A stretch of DNA of 64,000 nt, from contig NC_089493.1 in the NCBI RefSeq assembly GCF_036850765.1, positions 186,591,140 to 186,655,139 on the forward strand. The letters run 5' to 3'. Position numbers and translations under genes: made by a program. Under the pieces are notes generated by a model. That model saw only the letters and a program-made list of their open reading frames with translations. It did no database searches and was not told the DNA's origin. Below are positions 45,214 to 55,567 of the stretch, piece by piece; position 1 is the stretch's first letter, and the number at the start of each line of letters is the position of its first letter. This DNA is from Saccopteryx bilineata. Its lineage: Eukaryota > Chordata > Mammalia > Chiroptera > Emballonuridae.

Positions 45214-46729
45214 CATGCTCCTGTTTCTGTTTTAGTTGCAGAGTGATTGGTTGCCCTGTGTTGTCAGCCCTTTCTTAGGCAGAAGAAAACTTGTAATATT
45301 TCAAGTTTCAGGTTATTTAATTTTTTTTTTAATGTATGGATAGGGATACATTTTTCTAGCTCTTTACATCTGTGAGTGGTCACCAACATATATCACTTTT
45401 AGGGGAGGAAACTCTAGGTATTCTTAGTTCCATTCAAGTGGAGTAATTTTGTGGTAAACAATTAGTCTTGTTTCAAAGTGGAACAAAAGACATAGTTTAG
45501 GCCCCTGACACCAAATTAAGCAGAATGTGATGAAATCTCCAAGTGATTTTTTTTTAACTTACTATGGTAATAGAGCCTTAGGAATTCCACGACCACTATT
45601 TCTCACTGCATTACAGTGTGAGATGGACACACTCTTTCAGAGCTCTGAGGTGGTGATGGGCCTGACACTGCTTATGTGCCGTCGTCTCCCATGATCCTCG
45701 TGAAAACCATGTAAAATGGGCCATGGGAAAAGGAGGTGTGGCCTGACTGAGACATGTACTCAGAGATGCACACGTAACAAATATCGTGGATGAGACGTGG
45801 ACCAAAGCAACTTAAATTCAGAGCCCATGCACCTAATCACTGAACTCTTTTTCCGTTTCTGAAAAAAGGAGGTAACCTTTAAATAGTCATTCACTGGTGA
45901 ATGAAAAATAAGACCTCTCATCTACAAATCTATGTTTTGAGTCACTTGGCCACACTCCTGGAAGGTGAGTGGGTGATAGTTTTGTTGGCTTTTCAAACCC
46001 AGAAACAGCTATCTGTGGAAGTTTGGAAAACAATATTCCTTTTGATGCTGGCTCAACAGAAATAATTATTACTCTTGGTGTACTTAGAGGAAATGTGTGT
46101 GTTGGTGTAAAACATGTTCTTCATTAGATTCAAGTTCTTAGAGCCAAGCTAGCTGGTCAGCTTTTCATTCTGTGGTGAATCACTTTTTTTTTTTTTACAA
46201 TTAATTACTAATGTGATTCTCAATTGTATAGAAAACCACTCTGGATAAAACTTCAAAATTTTAATAAGTGAAAGTGACTAGCATTTAACCTCTTTTCATG
46301 GAGTCGTAATTGACCTATAAGTAGTTATCTCAAAATAATCATGAACTCCAATGGGAGATGATAATTGCTCTATTAGGCTGATTGATTAAGATTATAAAAA
46401 GTTGTTAATGTGAGGGGGAAAGGCCACAAATTTATCGTGTCCTCAGATTAATTTGAATTCTGTCAATAAGAGGGGAAATAATTGTGCTATTCATATTTTA
46501 TAAAAAAACATTTTCTCTTCCAATTAATGTCTTTTCATTCTGTGAACAATTAATCCAAAAATAAATTATTGCCCTCAATCAAAGAGAACATTGTTTTCTA
46601 ATATTTTCTAGTTTGTTTTTTCCCGGTAAGTTAGTCTATTGATCTAAACTACCACAAGCTAAATGCAAAATAATTTAAAGCCTTGGGTGATTTTTCATAG
46701 AATTACTTATTCAAACTTATTTAAAAGTT
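45214..46729. other. Unique AT-rich DNA; possible conserved block 46370-46620
   Basis: No gene. The stretch 46370-46620 is rich in ATTA/TAATT words (TCCAATTAATG, ACAATTAATCC) of homeodomain type, which suggests but does not show regulatory function. Confidence 0.35.
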
Positions 46730-46970
46730 GCTAAGGAAGGAATTAACACTTATCACTTATTAAACACTGTAGAATGTTCTACATATTTAATATATTTTAC
46801 ATTAATAAAATTTGATAAGATAAAATCTTAATAATAAAATTTGATAAGACAAATTCTATTATTTTCATATTATAGATAAGGGAACCAAATCTCCAAAGAG
46901 GCTAGAAAACTTGAGCAGGTCACACAGATTTTTAAGTGGCAGTGAGCAGGGTCTCATCTACTTTGCTTCA
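46730..46970 (+). repeat. MIR-like ancient SINE with small internal duplication
   Basis: CATATTATAGATAAGGGAAC, CTCCAAAGAGGCTAGAAAAC, TTGAGCAGGTCACACAG and GTGGCAGTGAGCAGGGTCTC follow MIR order. AATAAAATTTGATAAGA is tandemly repeated at about 46805-46850. Confidence 0.65.
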
Positions 46971-47320
46971 TATTCATTCCCTAGGAAAATCACCATCTAG
47001 ACAAAATAGGGGACAAAATTACTTTTCAAAATTATTGGTCTAATTTTAAAATCCTATTAATTTCTTCAAAGTTCCTAATCAATACAGCATCAAACAGTTA
47101 TTGTATGAAGCACAATATGGTACAAAATTGTTCAGAAAACAAATGGTATTAATAATTTTTGAGATGCTTCAAGTGACAGGGTGATTGCCCTATTGTCCTT
47201 TTTGGCAAAACTATTAGCTGTGTAAACGTGTGACATTCATGACTGGAGGTGTTAATAAGGCCTCTTAGGAGATTTCAACCATAATTAGCAGTAATTACCC
47301 AGCAAAATAAAACCAAACAG

Positions 47321-47321
<1 letters not shown>

Positions 47322-47364
<43 letters not shown>
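47322..47364. repeat. (GA)n microsatellite
   Basis: About 18 GA units with a few AAA interruptions. Confidence 0.96.
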
Positions 47365-47366
<2 letters not shown>

Positions 47367-47399
47367 ATAAAAATACAAATGGAGACAAGAAGAAGAGTA

Positions 47400-47600
47400 A
47401 TTCAGTGCCAGGTAGATCTTTGCTCAAGTTCTGGCTCCAACACTTATCAACCATATGACCTTGATCAACCAGCTCATGTCTGAGCTCACATTTTTAAGTT
47501 GTCAAGAGGAGATAATAATATCTGTCTTTACAAGGTTATTGGAAAATTTAATTACAGAAATCTTTCTAGCACATTTCCAGCGCCAAATGCAGACTCAACA
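47400..47600 (-). repeat. MIR-like ancient SINE, antisense or inverted order
   Basis: AGTTCTGGCTCCAACACTTATCAACCATATGACCTTGATCAA resembles the 'ctctgccacttactagctgtgtgaccttgggcaa' MIR stretch, and GAGATAATAATATCTGTCTTTACAAGG follows. It is strongly diverged. Confidence 0.55.
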
Positions 47601-47904
47601 GCTGATAATGTCTCCTTTTCCTTATTCTTTTCCTTTTCGTGTATTCTTCTCTCATAATTAGCAGCAGTTTCAAATTGTCCTTGGAATGTGGCCCAAGGCA
47701 TGGGGCAGTGTTTTCAGCCATCTACCAAAAATAACGGGAACCCAGGGGAAAAGCTATTTGATGTAGTAATGGTTGAAGCTGCTGATGGTAACATAATTTA
47801 CACTGAAGTAAAAATACAGAAATCCCTTAGGATATTGACTCTTCAAAGTTCTCAGGAAGAATTATTCTCCATCGGAGAAGAGAATTGCTTTATATTCTTG
47901 CCTT

Positions 47905-48400
47905 TTAATGTGTCTCATTACACCTTTCAAATGTATACATTTCATTACATGCTTCCATTAAGGCAGCTCATTATAACTTTCAAATATGTGCATCTCATTA
48001 CATCTCCTTTAAGGATCTTTACATATTCTCCATTTGTGAATTTCATTAAAGTCTTTCTCTTGTATATCTCATTACTAAATTACTTTCATGTATGTTATTA
48101 AAACCTATATTTCTCATTACATTATTTAAACATGCACATCTCATTACACCTTTCTATTTATGCATCTCATTACACTCCTCAAAAATGTGTGTGATATTAC
48201 ATCTTTCTCCTTTGCATATTGTTACATATGTCCAATTATGCATCTCATTATACCATTTCATTATGCATTTTATTATAGTGTTTCTTTTATCTATGCCATT
48301 GCACTCCTTAAACCCAAGCATCTAAAATTAACCTCTACTTTATGCCATTTATACACCTTACAGATATTGATTTTTTTCTATGTGATTTTTCTCATCCTCC
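47905..48400. repeat. Degenerate minisatellite, unit about 27 bp
   Basis: The phrase CATCTCATTACACCTTTC...TATG, or a variant of it, recurs about every 23-30 bp (for example TTTCATTACATGCTTCC, CATCTCATTACATCTCC, ATCTCATTACTAAATT, CATCTCATTACACTCC, CATCTCATTATACCAT). More decayed units may continue towards 48700. The frames of 64-137 codons here reflect the repeat and are not genes. Confidence 0.8.
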
Positions 48401-49515
48401 TTGAAAATATGAATCTCAGGTTGAGGACAGATGGCATTACTCTTCCTAAGTATGCATATCTCACTATGTATTTATCATATTTTAGAAGCTGTCCCTTGTA
48501 CACCTTATTATTTCCCCTTTCCTATTGAAACCTTTTAAGAAAAAGCAACTCACGCTTCCCTTGATAATGTCAAGTGATATATCTCAGTTGCGACGTCTCC
48601 AGGACGACTTCTGGAGTTATGACTTCTTTGCATCCTTGTTTTAAACCTTCCTGGTATTTTTTCTCCCAAATATCTGCATCTTATTGCTGTTCCTTGGATA
48701 TGTGCTACTATTTACCCTGGACCCATTGTGTTTCTTTATTTCCTTAAATCATCTCTGCCTTAGATTGTTGGAGTTACAATATTATTTGATCATATCCTCA
48801 GCCATAAGTGGAATTTCCCATATTGTTTGCTCTTCTCGAGGTTATTGCTTTTGCTCGATACAAATATCCTCTCCCTAAGGCAATAGATGCTTTTGGAATA
48901 TCTTAAGGAGTCAAATATAACCAAATGGTTCATGTGTTACTTTACATAAATTCTATTTTATTTTAAGAGCATTCTTGTCATGGTGCTCTTTAAAAGTATA
49001 AACTTTTTGAAATTGTAACATTCACTCTGCTTTAATTGTGCAGATTCATTAATGATAATAAAATAAACTGCATCAAGGCATTTATTATATGGACATTTAT
49101 AATCATGATTCTACCAAGAAGAAATCCATTGTTATAGAAATAATATATCCAGGATTCTGTAAATTTGAGTATAAACTGGGACACTTACTGAGTATAGTTA
49201 CTTGAGAACATTCTAGATATTGACCTATTCAGTCCAGACATGCCCCTTTCACCAGAAAGAACACTGAATTGGATTCAGCACATTGGGTTTAAAGTCACAG
49301 TTCTCCCTTTTTCTATGTAAAAATTTTTGCTGTGTGGCAAAATTTCTTAGTTTATTTGGGTCAATTTACAAAGACATCAAGTTAACTCATATCCACATGT
49401 AAAACTCATAAATGGATGTACATATAGAATCTCCTATAAAGTAGAGATAAATAAAAATTGTTCAGTTTACTTCTTAAGGTAGTTTGTGATATTTTGGATA
49501 TCTTTTCATTCAGTC
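48401..49515. other. AT-rich DNA, possible decayed minisatellite edge, no gene
   Basis: Occasional units such as TATGCATATCTCACTATG persist to about 48700. The remainder is unique and unrecognised. Confidence 0.35.
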
Positions 49516-49577
49516 ATATATATATATATGCACACATACATACATACATACATACACACACACACATATATATATAT
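49516..49577. repeat. (TA)n/(ATAC)n/(CA)n compound microsatellite
   Basis: TATATATATATGCACACATA passes into five CATA units, then (CA)n and (TA)n. Confidence 0.95.
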
Positions 49578-49579
49578 TT

Positions 49580-49770
49580 TTTCATTCAACAACTATTTTG
49601 AGGTCCTATTACATGCCAGGTCCCATTCCAGGCTCTGGGAGGGAATATAGCAATATACAAAGAAAATTCAGGTCTAAGAGAAAATATATTCTTAGTGGGA
49701 AACATAGATAATAAATGAATAAAAGGATAAACATAGATAATAAATTTTAAAAGAAGTGTGAGAAAAATTT
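49580..49770 (-). mobile_element. LINE-2 3'-end relic, antisense
   Basis: CATTCAACAACTATTTTGAG, TCCTATTACATGCCAGGTCC, TTCCAGGCTCTGGGAGG and AATATAGCAATATACAAAG are the complement of the classic L2 3' end (caataaatgtttgttgaatg, gtgcctggcacatagtagg). Confidence 0.75.
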
Positions 49771-49860
49771 TAGATAGTGAAAAATTCAAAAAGAAAGTTG
49801 AAGAGAAAACTTGCCATACTGAGACATCTAGTCAGACAACAAAGTGTAGCTGTTGTCAGC

Positions 49861-50035
49861 ACAGGCCTGAAGGTTGCTGGCTTGAGAAAGGGGTCACTCG
49901 CTCTGCTGTAGCACCCCAGTTAAGTCATATATGAGAAAGCAATCAGTGAACAACTAAGATGCTGCAACGAAGAATTGATGCTTTTCATCTCTTCTCCTTC
50001 CTGTCTGTCTCTTGCTTGCTAAAAAAAACCCCACA
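49861..50035 (+). repeat. SINE-C copy, 5'-truncated
   Basis: It begins inside the repeated units (AAGGTTGCTGGCTTGAGAAA). The SINE-C 3' part follows: TATGAGAAAGCAATCAGTGA, GATGCTGCAACGAAGAATTG, TCCTTCCTGTCTGTCTC and an A-rich end. Confidence 0.88.
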
Positions 50036-50039
50036 AAAA

Positions 50040-51415
50040 CCTGTTTATTTAGAAAGCAAAAATAGTGGGGCAAGGAAAGGGTGATGGGTATAGCAAGATA
50101 CCAGTCTCCTGGACAGGGCCAGACCCAGGCCAGACCCAGGCCAGGCTCTGTCTACTTGTGTGATCAAGATTGAGTCATCATACTTTTTCTATGAGAAGAA
50201 AGTGTGAGGATGAGCTGGGTGGACAGAAATTATCTATGTGCATAATATAACAATACAGAATTTAAATGAAAACTTATTTTAAAAATATTCAACTTTTATT
50301 CTCAGGTATGATGATATTTTAATACAATGTTTAAAAGCATGATCTTTTATCACCTAGGTTGTTTTCATTTATCTGAACTGGTGTCATGAAATGCTGAGGA
50401 GCAAAGACATAATTCCTTTATTTAAATATTTTAAAAACCATTACAATACCTCTAGGAAAGAATGAAAAATAATTAAAGACCACTAATATAAATACCACTA
50501 TTAAAGAATGAAAAATAAATGAGCATGATCTCCAAGTATTTTGAGACACACTAATTTGGAAATAAAAATAATTATTTTAACTGGAAGATAAAAACTGGGG
50601 ATGAAGTTCACAGTTGTCACTTTAAAATGTGAGAGAATACCTATCGAAACAATAGCAAAGACTGTCATAGAAGCCAGCAGTTTCAGCACTTCGGACGGAC
50701 AGCTCCTTGGAGTTCTGGTACGTGGTCTTTGGTGTGGACTGGCATCATAGTGGATTAGCTTTTCAGTTTCTTTCCAGTCTTTTCCCCTTCCACATGCACA
50801 ACCTGTCTGTGTCAACTTCACTTCTATAAATCTGGAGAAAATGAGCTGAGGTAGAGGAAGGGGAAAATTGACAGAGGGTACATTTCTGACCAGCATTTCT
50901 TATATAGTATCTAACAGGTAGTGAAATATGTCAAAAAATGACCAGAATTTATAATCTCTCAAGACAGAAATCTTATCCTGATTTGGGTGAAGTTAAAAGG
51001 AATTTAACCTTCAGAAAGTTATAATTGGACCTAAGTTTTGAATATCTTCTAGTCCTACTTGATTATCTTTCCAAAAAAAAAGATCTAGAATTCCCATGTT
51101 TACTGTAGTTCTTTTTTTTTACAAATTGCAAATAGATAAAATATAATATACAACATTAAATTTGTTCTTAAACATTTTAAATGTTCTAATATAAACTTCC
51201 GTAACCTTAAAACTATTAACATTTGGGTTGCAATTTGCTGTTGTTGTTGTGAGAGGTGTTCTTGTAACACCCTCGAGTTATGACAACAAAAATGTTTGCA
51301 GATGTCACCAAAAGTGCCCTGGAGTCAAAATCACTCCAGTTAGAATCACTCATCTAAATGGAAAAGCAAATGTTTTTTTTTTTCTGATTGCTTTATTTTT
51401 CTACTGCATTTATGT
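50040..51415. other. Unique DNA, no supported gene
   Basis: A short direct repeat (GGCCAGACCCA twice) sits at 50119-50142. A 131-codon minus-strand frame at 50501-50896 and a 69-codon frame at 51228-51437 are unrecognised. Confidence 0.4.
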
Positions 51416-51419
51416 ATTT

Positions 51420-51602
51420 ATTTTAATTTTTAATTGATTTTTAGAGAGAGAAGAAGGAGGGATAGAGAGAGACATTGATTTGTTATTTTATTTATTTATG
51501 CATTCAATGGTTGATTCTTGTATGTGGCCTGACTGAGGGTCAAACCTACAACATTAGCATATTGGGATGATGCTTTAACCAACTGAGCTATCCCATCAGG
51601 GC
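51420..51602 (-). repeat. VES-like older SINE, antisense
   Basis: TTTTTAGAGAGAGAAGAAGG, GAGACATTGATTTGTTATTT, GCATTCAATGGTTGATTCTT and the end CCAACTGAGCTATCCCATCA resemble the antisense VES SINE of bats (tttagagagagg, agaaacattgatt, ccaactgagccacaccggcc). It is diverged and lacks the SINE-A/B/C bodies. Confidence 0.7.
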
Positions 51603-51830
51603 TTACCGTTCTATTCCATTTTTTTTAATGACACAAATGATGGAGAAATGTTTATTATTTATAATATATAATTATTATATTGATACTTACAAAATCATAA
51701 TAGAAAATCAACCCAATAAAAAATGGGCCAATCATTTGATCTGAATTCTATTAAAGAGGAAGGAAAGATATTCAATAAATATACAAAAAGATGCTTGATC
51801 TCAGTAGTAATTAGAGAAATACCAATTAAG

Positions 51831-51996
51831 CCCTACCTGTGATAGTGCAGTGAATAAAGCGTTGACCTGGAATGTTGAGGTTGCTGGTTCAAAACCCTGG
51901 GCTTGCCCGGCCAAGGCATATATGGGAGTGGATGCTTCCTGCTCCTTCCCTCCTTAGCCCCCATCCTCCTCTCTAAAATGAATAAATTTAAAAAAT
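51831..51996 (+). repeat. SINE-B copy inside L1
   Basis: The head is CCCTACCTGTGATAGTGCAG with B box GGTTCAAAACC. The tail is AAAATGAATAAATTTAAAAA. The duplication GAAATACCAATTAAG (51816-51830) versus GAAATACAAATTAAG (51997-52011) agrees at 14 of 15 and lies within the L1 relic. Confidence 0.93.
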
Positions 51997-52139
51997 GAAA
52001 TACAAATTAAGATGATAACAAGATATAATTTAATACTCACTATATTATAAAACAAAATAAATATGACAATAACAAGTGTTGAAGAGAAATTGGATCCAAA
52101 GAAATTATTTTACATTGCTGGTAGAAGGGTCAATTTATA

Positions 52140-52729
52140 CACTGTGTCCATAAAGTCATGGTGCACTTTTGACTGGTCACAGGAAAGCAACAAAAGACGA
52201 TAGAAATGTGAACTCTGCACCAAATAAAAGGAAAACTCCCAGTTTCATACTTATTCAGTGCAGTTCGATGTGGGCTCACGCACAGATTTTTTTAGGGCTC
52301 CTTAGGTAGCTATCCCATATAGCCTCGACAGACTCGTCACTGACTGATGGCCTACCAGAACGGGGTTTCTCCACCAAACTGCGGGTTTCCTTCAACTGCT
52401 TATCCCACCGAGTAATATTATTCCTATGTGGTGGCGCTTCGTTATAAATGCGCAGATATTCACATTGCACTTTGGTCAGGGATTCAAATTTAGCGAGCCA
52501 CAGAACACACTGAACATTCCTCTGTATTGTCCACATCTTGACTGGCATGGCTGTGGGCTGCTCTGCTGTATACATGGTGTTACATCGTCATCTGCACATG
52601 CGCACATACCGCCACATCATCCTACAGAAACTGGGAGGGTTTTCCTTTTATTTGGTGCAGATTTCACATTTCTATCATCTTTTTGACCTTGAAAGGTCAA
52701 AAGTGCACCATGACTTTACGGACACACTG
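52140..52729 (-). mobile_element. Mariner-type DNA transposon, internally deleted
   Basis: Long inverted ends: CACTGTGTCCATAAAGTCAT at the left matches the complement of the right end, CAGTGTGTCCGTAAAGTCAT, and similarity runs on for about 110 bp (through ATAGAAATGTGAA...GCACCAAATAAAAGGAAAAC). TA flanks it on each side (52138-52139, 52730-52731), the target duplication of Tc1/mariner elements. At 590 bp it is about half a full element. It retains the start of a transposase gene on the minus strand and cannot move unaided. Confidence 0.93.
52276..52575 (-). pseudogene. Mariner-like transposase, N-terminal fragment
   Basis: The 99-residue product matches the helix-turn-helix part (DUF4817-type) of a mariner-like transposase group known mainly from insects and other animals. 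Residues about 14-35 hold MWTIQRNVQCVLWLAKF, then APPHRNNITRWDKQ (about residues 47-60) and GRPSVSDESVEAI (about 74-86), ending shortly after the RSPKK motif. In family members this region binds the inverted repeats. The catalytic DDE/D domain that should follow (roughly 240 more residues) is missing, and the frame runs directly into the opposite inverted repeat, so the loss was an internal deletion. The fragment could at most bind the ends. It is read towards the left and starts inside the right end of the element. Confidence 0.8.
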
Positions 52730-52812
52730 TATATATTATATGTTCTGTGACCTAATAATTCTCCTAGATAGAGAAATTTGTACATTGTATTTTAATCAAG
52801 ATAGTAACTACT

Positions 52813-53190
52813 GGCCCTGGCCGGTTGGCTCAGTGGTAGAGCGTCGGCCTGGAGTGCAGAAGTCCTGGGTTCAATTCCCGGCCAGGGCACACAGGAGAAG
52901 CATCCATCTGCTTCTCCACCCCTCCCCCTCTCCTTCCTCTCTGTCTCTCTCTTCTCCTGCCGCAGCCAAGGCTCCACTGGAGCAAAAAGTTGGCCCGGGT
53001 GCTGAGAATGGCTCCATGGCCTCTGCCTCAGGTGCTAGAATGGCTCTGGTTGCAACAGAGCAATGCCCCAGATGGGCAGAGCATTGCCCCTGGTGGGCAT
53101 GCCGGGTGGTTCCTGGTCGGGCACATGCGGGAGTCTGTCTGACTGCCTCCTCGTTTCCAACTTCAGAAAAATACAAAAAAAAAAAAAAAA
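52813..53190 (+). repeat. SINE-A copy, one-box subfamily
   Basis: The head is GGCCCTGGCCGGTTGGCTCA with B box GGTTCAATTCC. GATGGGCAGAGCATTG occurs once. The poly(A) tail precedes the duplication GATTGTAACTACT (53191-53203), which matches GATAGTAACTACT (52800-52812) at 12 of 13. The 171-codon frame crossing it is not a gene. Confidence 0.95.
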
Positions 53191-53346
53191 GATTGTAACT
53201 ACTGTTTTATTCTCTTACTCTCCTCTGTTTCTCCTTGCTTTATACTGATTGACTTTGGAAATCTTTCATTTCAAATTATTCTAGACTTTTTAAAAAGAGT
53301 ACTATAAGTTAAACAAAAGTAACCTCACAGGGTCATCTGATCATAA

Positions 53347-53347
53347 T

Positions 53348-53378
<31 letters not shown>

Positions 53379-53776
53379 GCAAGAGAGAGAAAGAGATAGA
53401 AACCAGTGAGGAAAAGGGATAGACAGGGACGGACAGACAGGAAGGTACAGAGATGAGAAGCATCAATTCTTCATTGTGGCATCTTAATTATTTATTGATT
53501 ACTCTCCCATATGTGCCCTGACAGGGGTCTCCCGCAGAGTGAGTCACCCTTTGCTCAAGCCAGTGACTTTAGGGCTCAAGCTAGTGACCATGGATCATGT
53601 CTATGGCCCTACTCTCAAGCCATCAACCCCATACTCAAGCTGGTGAGCTATGAGCCAGATGACCCTGCTCTCGAGCCAGATAAGCCCACGCTCAAGCCCA
53701 TGACCTCAGGGTTTCAAACCTAGGGCCACAGCATCCCAGGCTGAAACTTGATCTACAGTGTCGCTGCCTGATCAGG
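53347..53776 (-). repeat. SINE-C copy with (GT)n end
   Basis: The exact duplication CTGATCATAA (53337-53346 and 53777-53786) frames the copy. The body contains about nine CTCAAGC(C/T) units. The 3' end of the SINE strand is an (AC)n run (53349-53372 here as GT), an unusual tail for this family, where A-rich tails are normal. Confidence 0.93.
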
Positions 53777-53786
53777 CTGATCATAA

Positions 53787-54627
53787 ATTCTTAACTGGTT
53801 AGGTCATGGTGAATAGTAAGGCTCCAGATATGTAACTTCTTTAGCAAAAGACTTATCTTTGTCTTAAATAAGACCTGTCCATTATTCTTGTGCATCTGGG
53901 TTTACATGACTTTGAAGTGTCAGAATAATCCTCTTTCTAGACCCCTGGGAGGGGAGTTCAATGATAATTGATACGTATGTTAAAGCCAAAGCCTGGTGAC
54001 ATTCTCAAGTGGCTAAAAGAAAGTTGTTTCATTAATTGTGGTTTTAAGTTTAAGTATATTTTATTCTATTTATATTTTTTAAACACTGGGATAGTATACA
54101 TAACTTTCTCCATTCTTTGACCAGGGCTTAATGCAGAGGTAATACTAGTAAATTTCTTTCATCTTGGATGAATTATTTAATGACATTAGGAAATCAGATC
54201 AAGTTGGACTGCAATTGATATTTGTTTTATTTATTTATTTTTATTTTCATATACCTCACTGTGGAAGACGTTTTCACAGCCCAGAACACAGACATGCCTG
54301 TGTTATCTTCATCAGGAATTAGTTACAAGTTAGAAAATACAGGGCCTTTGACTCTGCACAATTTATTAAGAAGAATTGTAGCACAAAGCTAAACTGCATA
54401 AATCCACATGAGATTCAGAGTTTCGTGTAACAGACTAAAGTTTGTAGGCTGTCTCAATTCCCTGACAAAGCTCTCAGAAATTCCTAAGAAACACAAACAA
54501 ATGGGCTGGTGCTTGTCAAATAACGAGGTGCTATCATCTCACATGCCTGCAACATCCTAAACTATACTATTTTCTAACTCTGCACAGAATGTACTGGGAA
54601 GAAAAAAGCAAACTCATCCTAGTGATT
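53787..54627. other. Unique DNA, no gene
   Basis: AT-rich; no element or frame could be supported. Confidence 0.45.
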
Positions 54628-54641
54628 AAAAAATAAGGTAT

Positions 54642-54785
54642 GATAGAAGGTGGCAGAAGACAATTTGACTTTGGGTGAGGGGTATGCAACATAATCATAT
54701 GTCAAAATAATCTGGAGATGTTTTCTCTGAACATATGTACCCTAAATTATCAATGTCACTGCATTAAAATTAATAAAAATAAGAT
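54642..54785 (+). mobile_element. LINE-1 3' terminus, extremely 5'-truncated insertion
   Basis: Only the last 144 bp of the L1 3' UTR are present (AAGGTGGCAGAAGACAATTTG, TTTGGGTGAGGGGTATGCAA to CATTAAAATTAATAAAAATA), matching the end of the copy at 5244-5723. The 14-bp perfect duplication AAAAAATAAGGTAT (54628-54641 and 54786-54799) proves an independent insertion. Confidence 0.95.
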
Positions 54786-54967
54786 AAAAAATAAGGTATC
54801 AAAAAGCAAATATTGACATGAATAAAGTATGGATAGATATTTATATTTTCATTGTAATAAATGAATCAAAATGCATTCAAACAATTAGTATGAGAAAGAT
54901 AATTCCTGTGTTAGGTTTGTTACATCTTTCCTGATACAAATTGTGCAGATGATTTGTTCTATGAGTA

Positions 54968-55235
<268 letters not shown>

Positions 55236-55567
55236 TATTACTAGAGGAAGGGAAATAGTGAAGCAGACTCCTGCATGCTCCCTGACAGAGATTCACTTGG
55301 CAACCCCGTTTGGGGTTGATGTTCAAATACCAAGCTATTTTTAGTGTCTGAAGTTGATGTGCTTCAACGAAACTATCCTCAGCACTCAAGGCCCCGCTCA
55401 AAATAAAAGAACCACTGACTGTGGGAGGGGAAAAGGGAGAGAAGTGGGAGAAGTTGGGGGAGGGGAAAGTATATGGTTGCTTCTCCTGTGTGCTCTGATC
55501 CAGAATAGAACTTGGGACATCTGTACACTGAGCCAAGGCTCTATCCACTGAGCCACTGGCCAGGGCC
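55236..55567 (-). repeat. Old SINE-A-like copy
   Basis: The minus-strand head is the complement of CACTGAGCCACTGGCCAGGG. The body has the old-subfamily words ACCAAGCTATTTTTAGTGTC and GTTTGGGGTTGATGTTC, as at 7737-8145. The B-box region (ATCCAGAATAGAACTTGGGA) is strongly diverged. Confidence 0.82.

Larger units (their letters stand above)
51660..52790 (+). mobile_element. LINE-1 ORF2 C-terminal relic, interrupted by SINE and mariner
   Basis: Segments 51660-51830, 51997-52139 and 52732-52790 read as decayed L1 ORF2 end: AAAAAATGGGCCAATCATTT, TAATTAGAGAAATACCAATT, AATAACAAGTGTTGAAGAGA, TACATTGCTGGTAGAAGGG, then TGACCTAATAATTCTCCTAG. The order agrees with L1. A SINE-B (51831) and a mariner element (52140) sit inside it. 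Confidence 0.7.

Noticed and set aside
47905..48400. Regularly spaced repeats that might suggest a CRISPR-like array
   Set aside because: Units are diverged, with no identical repeats or unique equal-length spacers, and the host is a eukaryote; it is a decayed minisatellite.
47688..48528. 137- and 122-codon frames suggesting a hydrophobic repeat protein
   Set aside because: The repetition comes from the roughly 27-bp minisatellite, whose unit is near a multiple of three; unit lengths vary and the frame breaks.
50119..50142. Short GGCCAGACCCA direct repeat
   Set aside because: Only two units of about 12 bp; too small to interpret.
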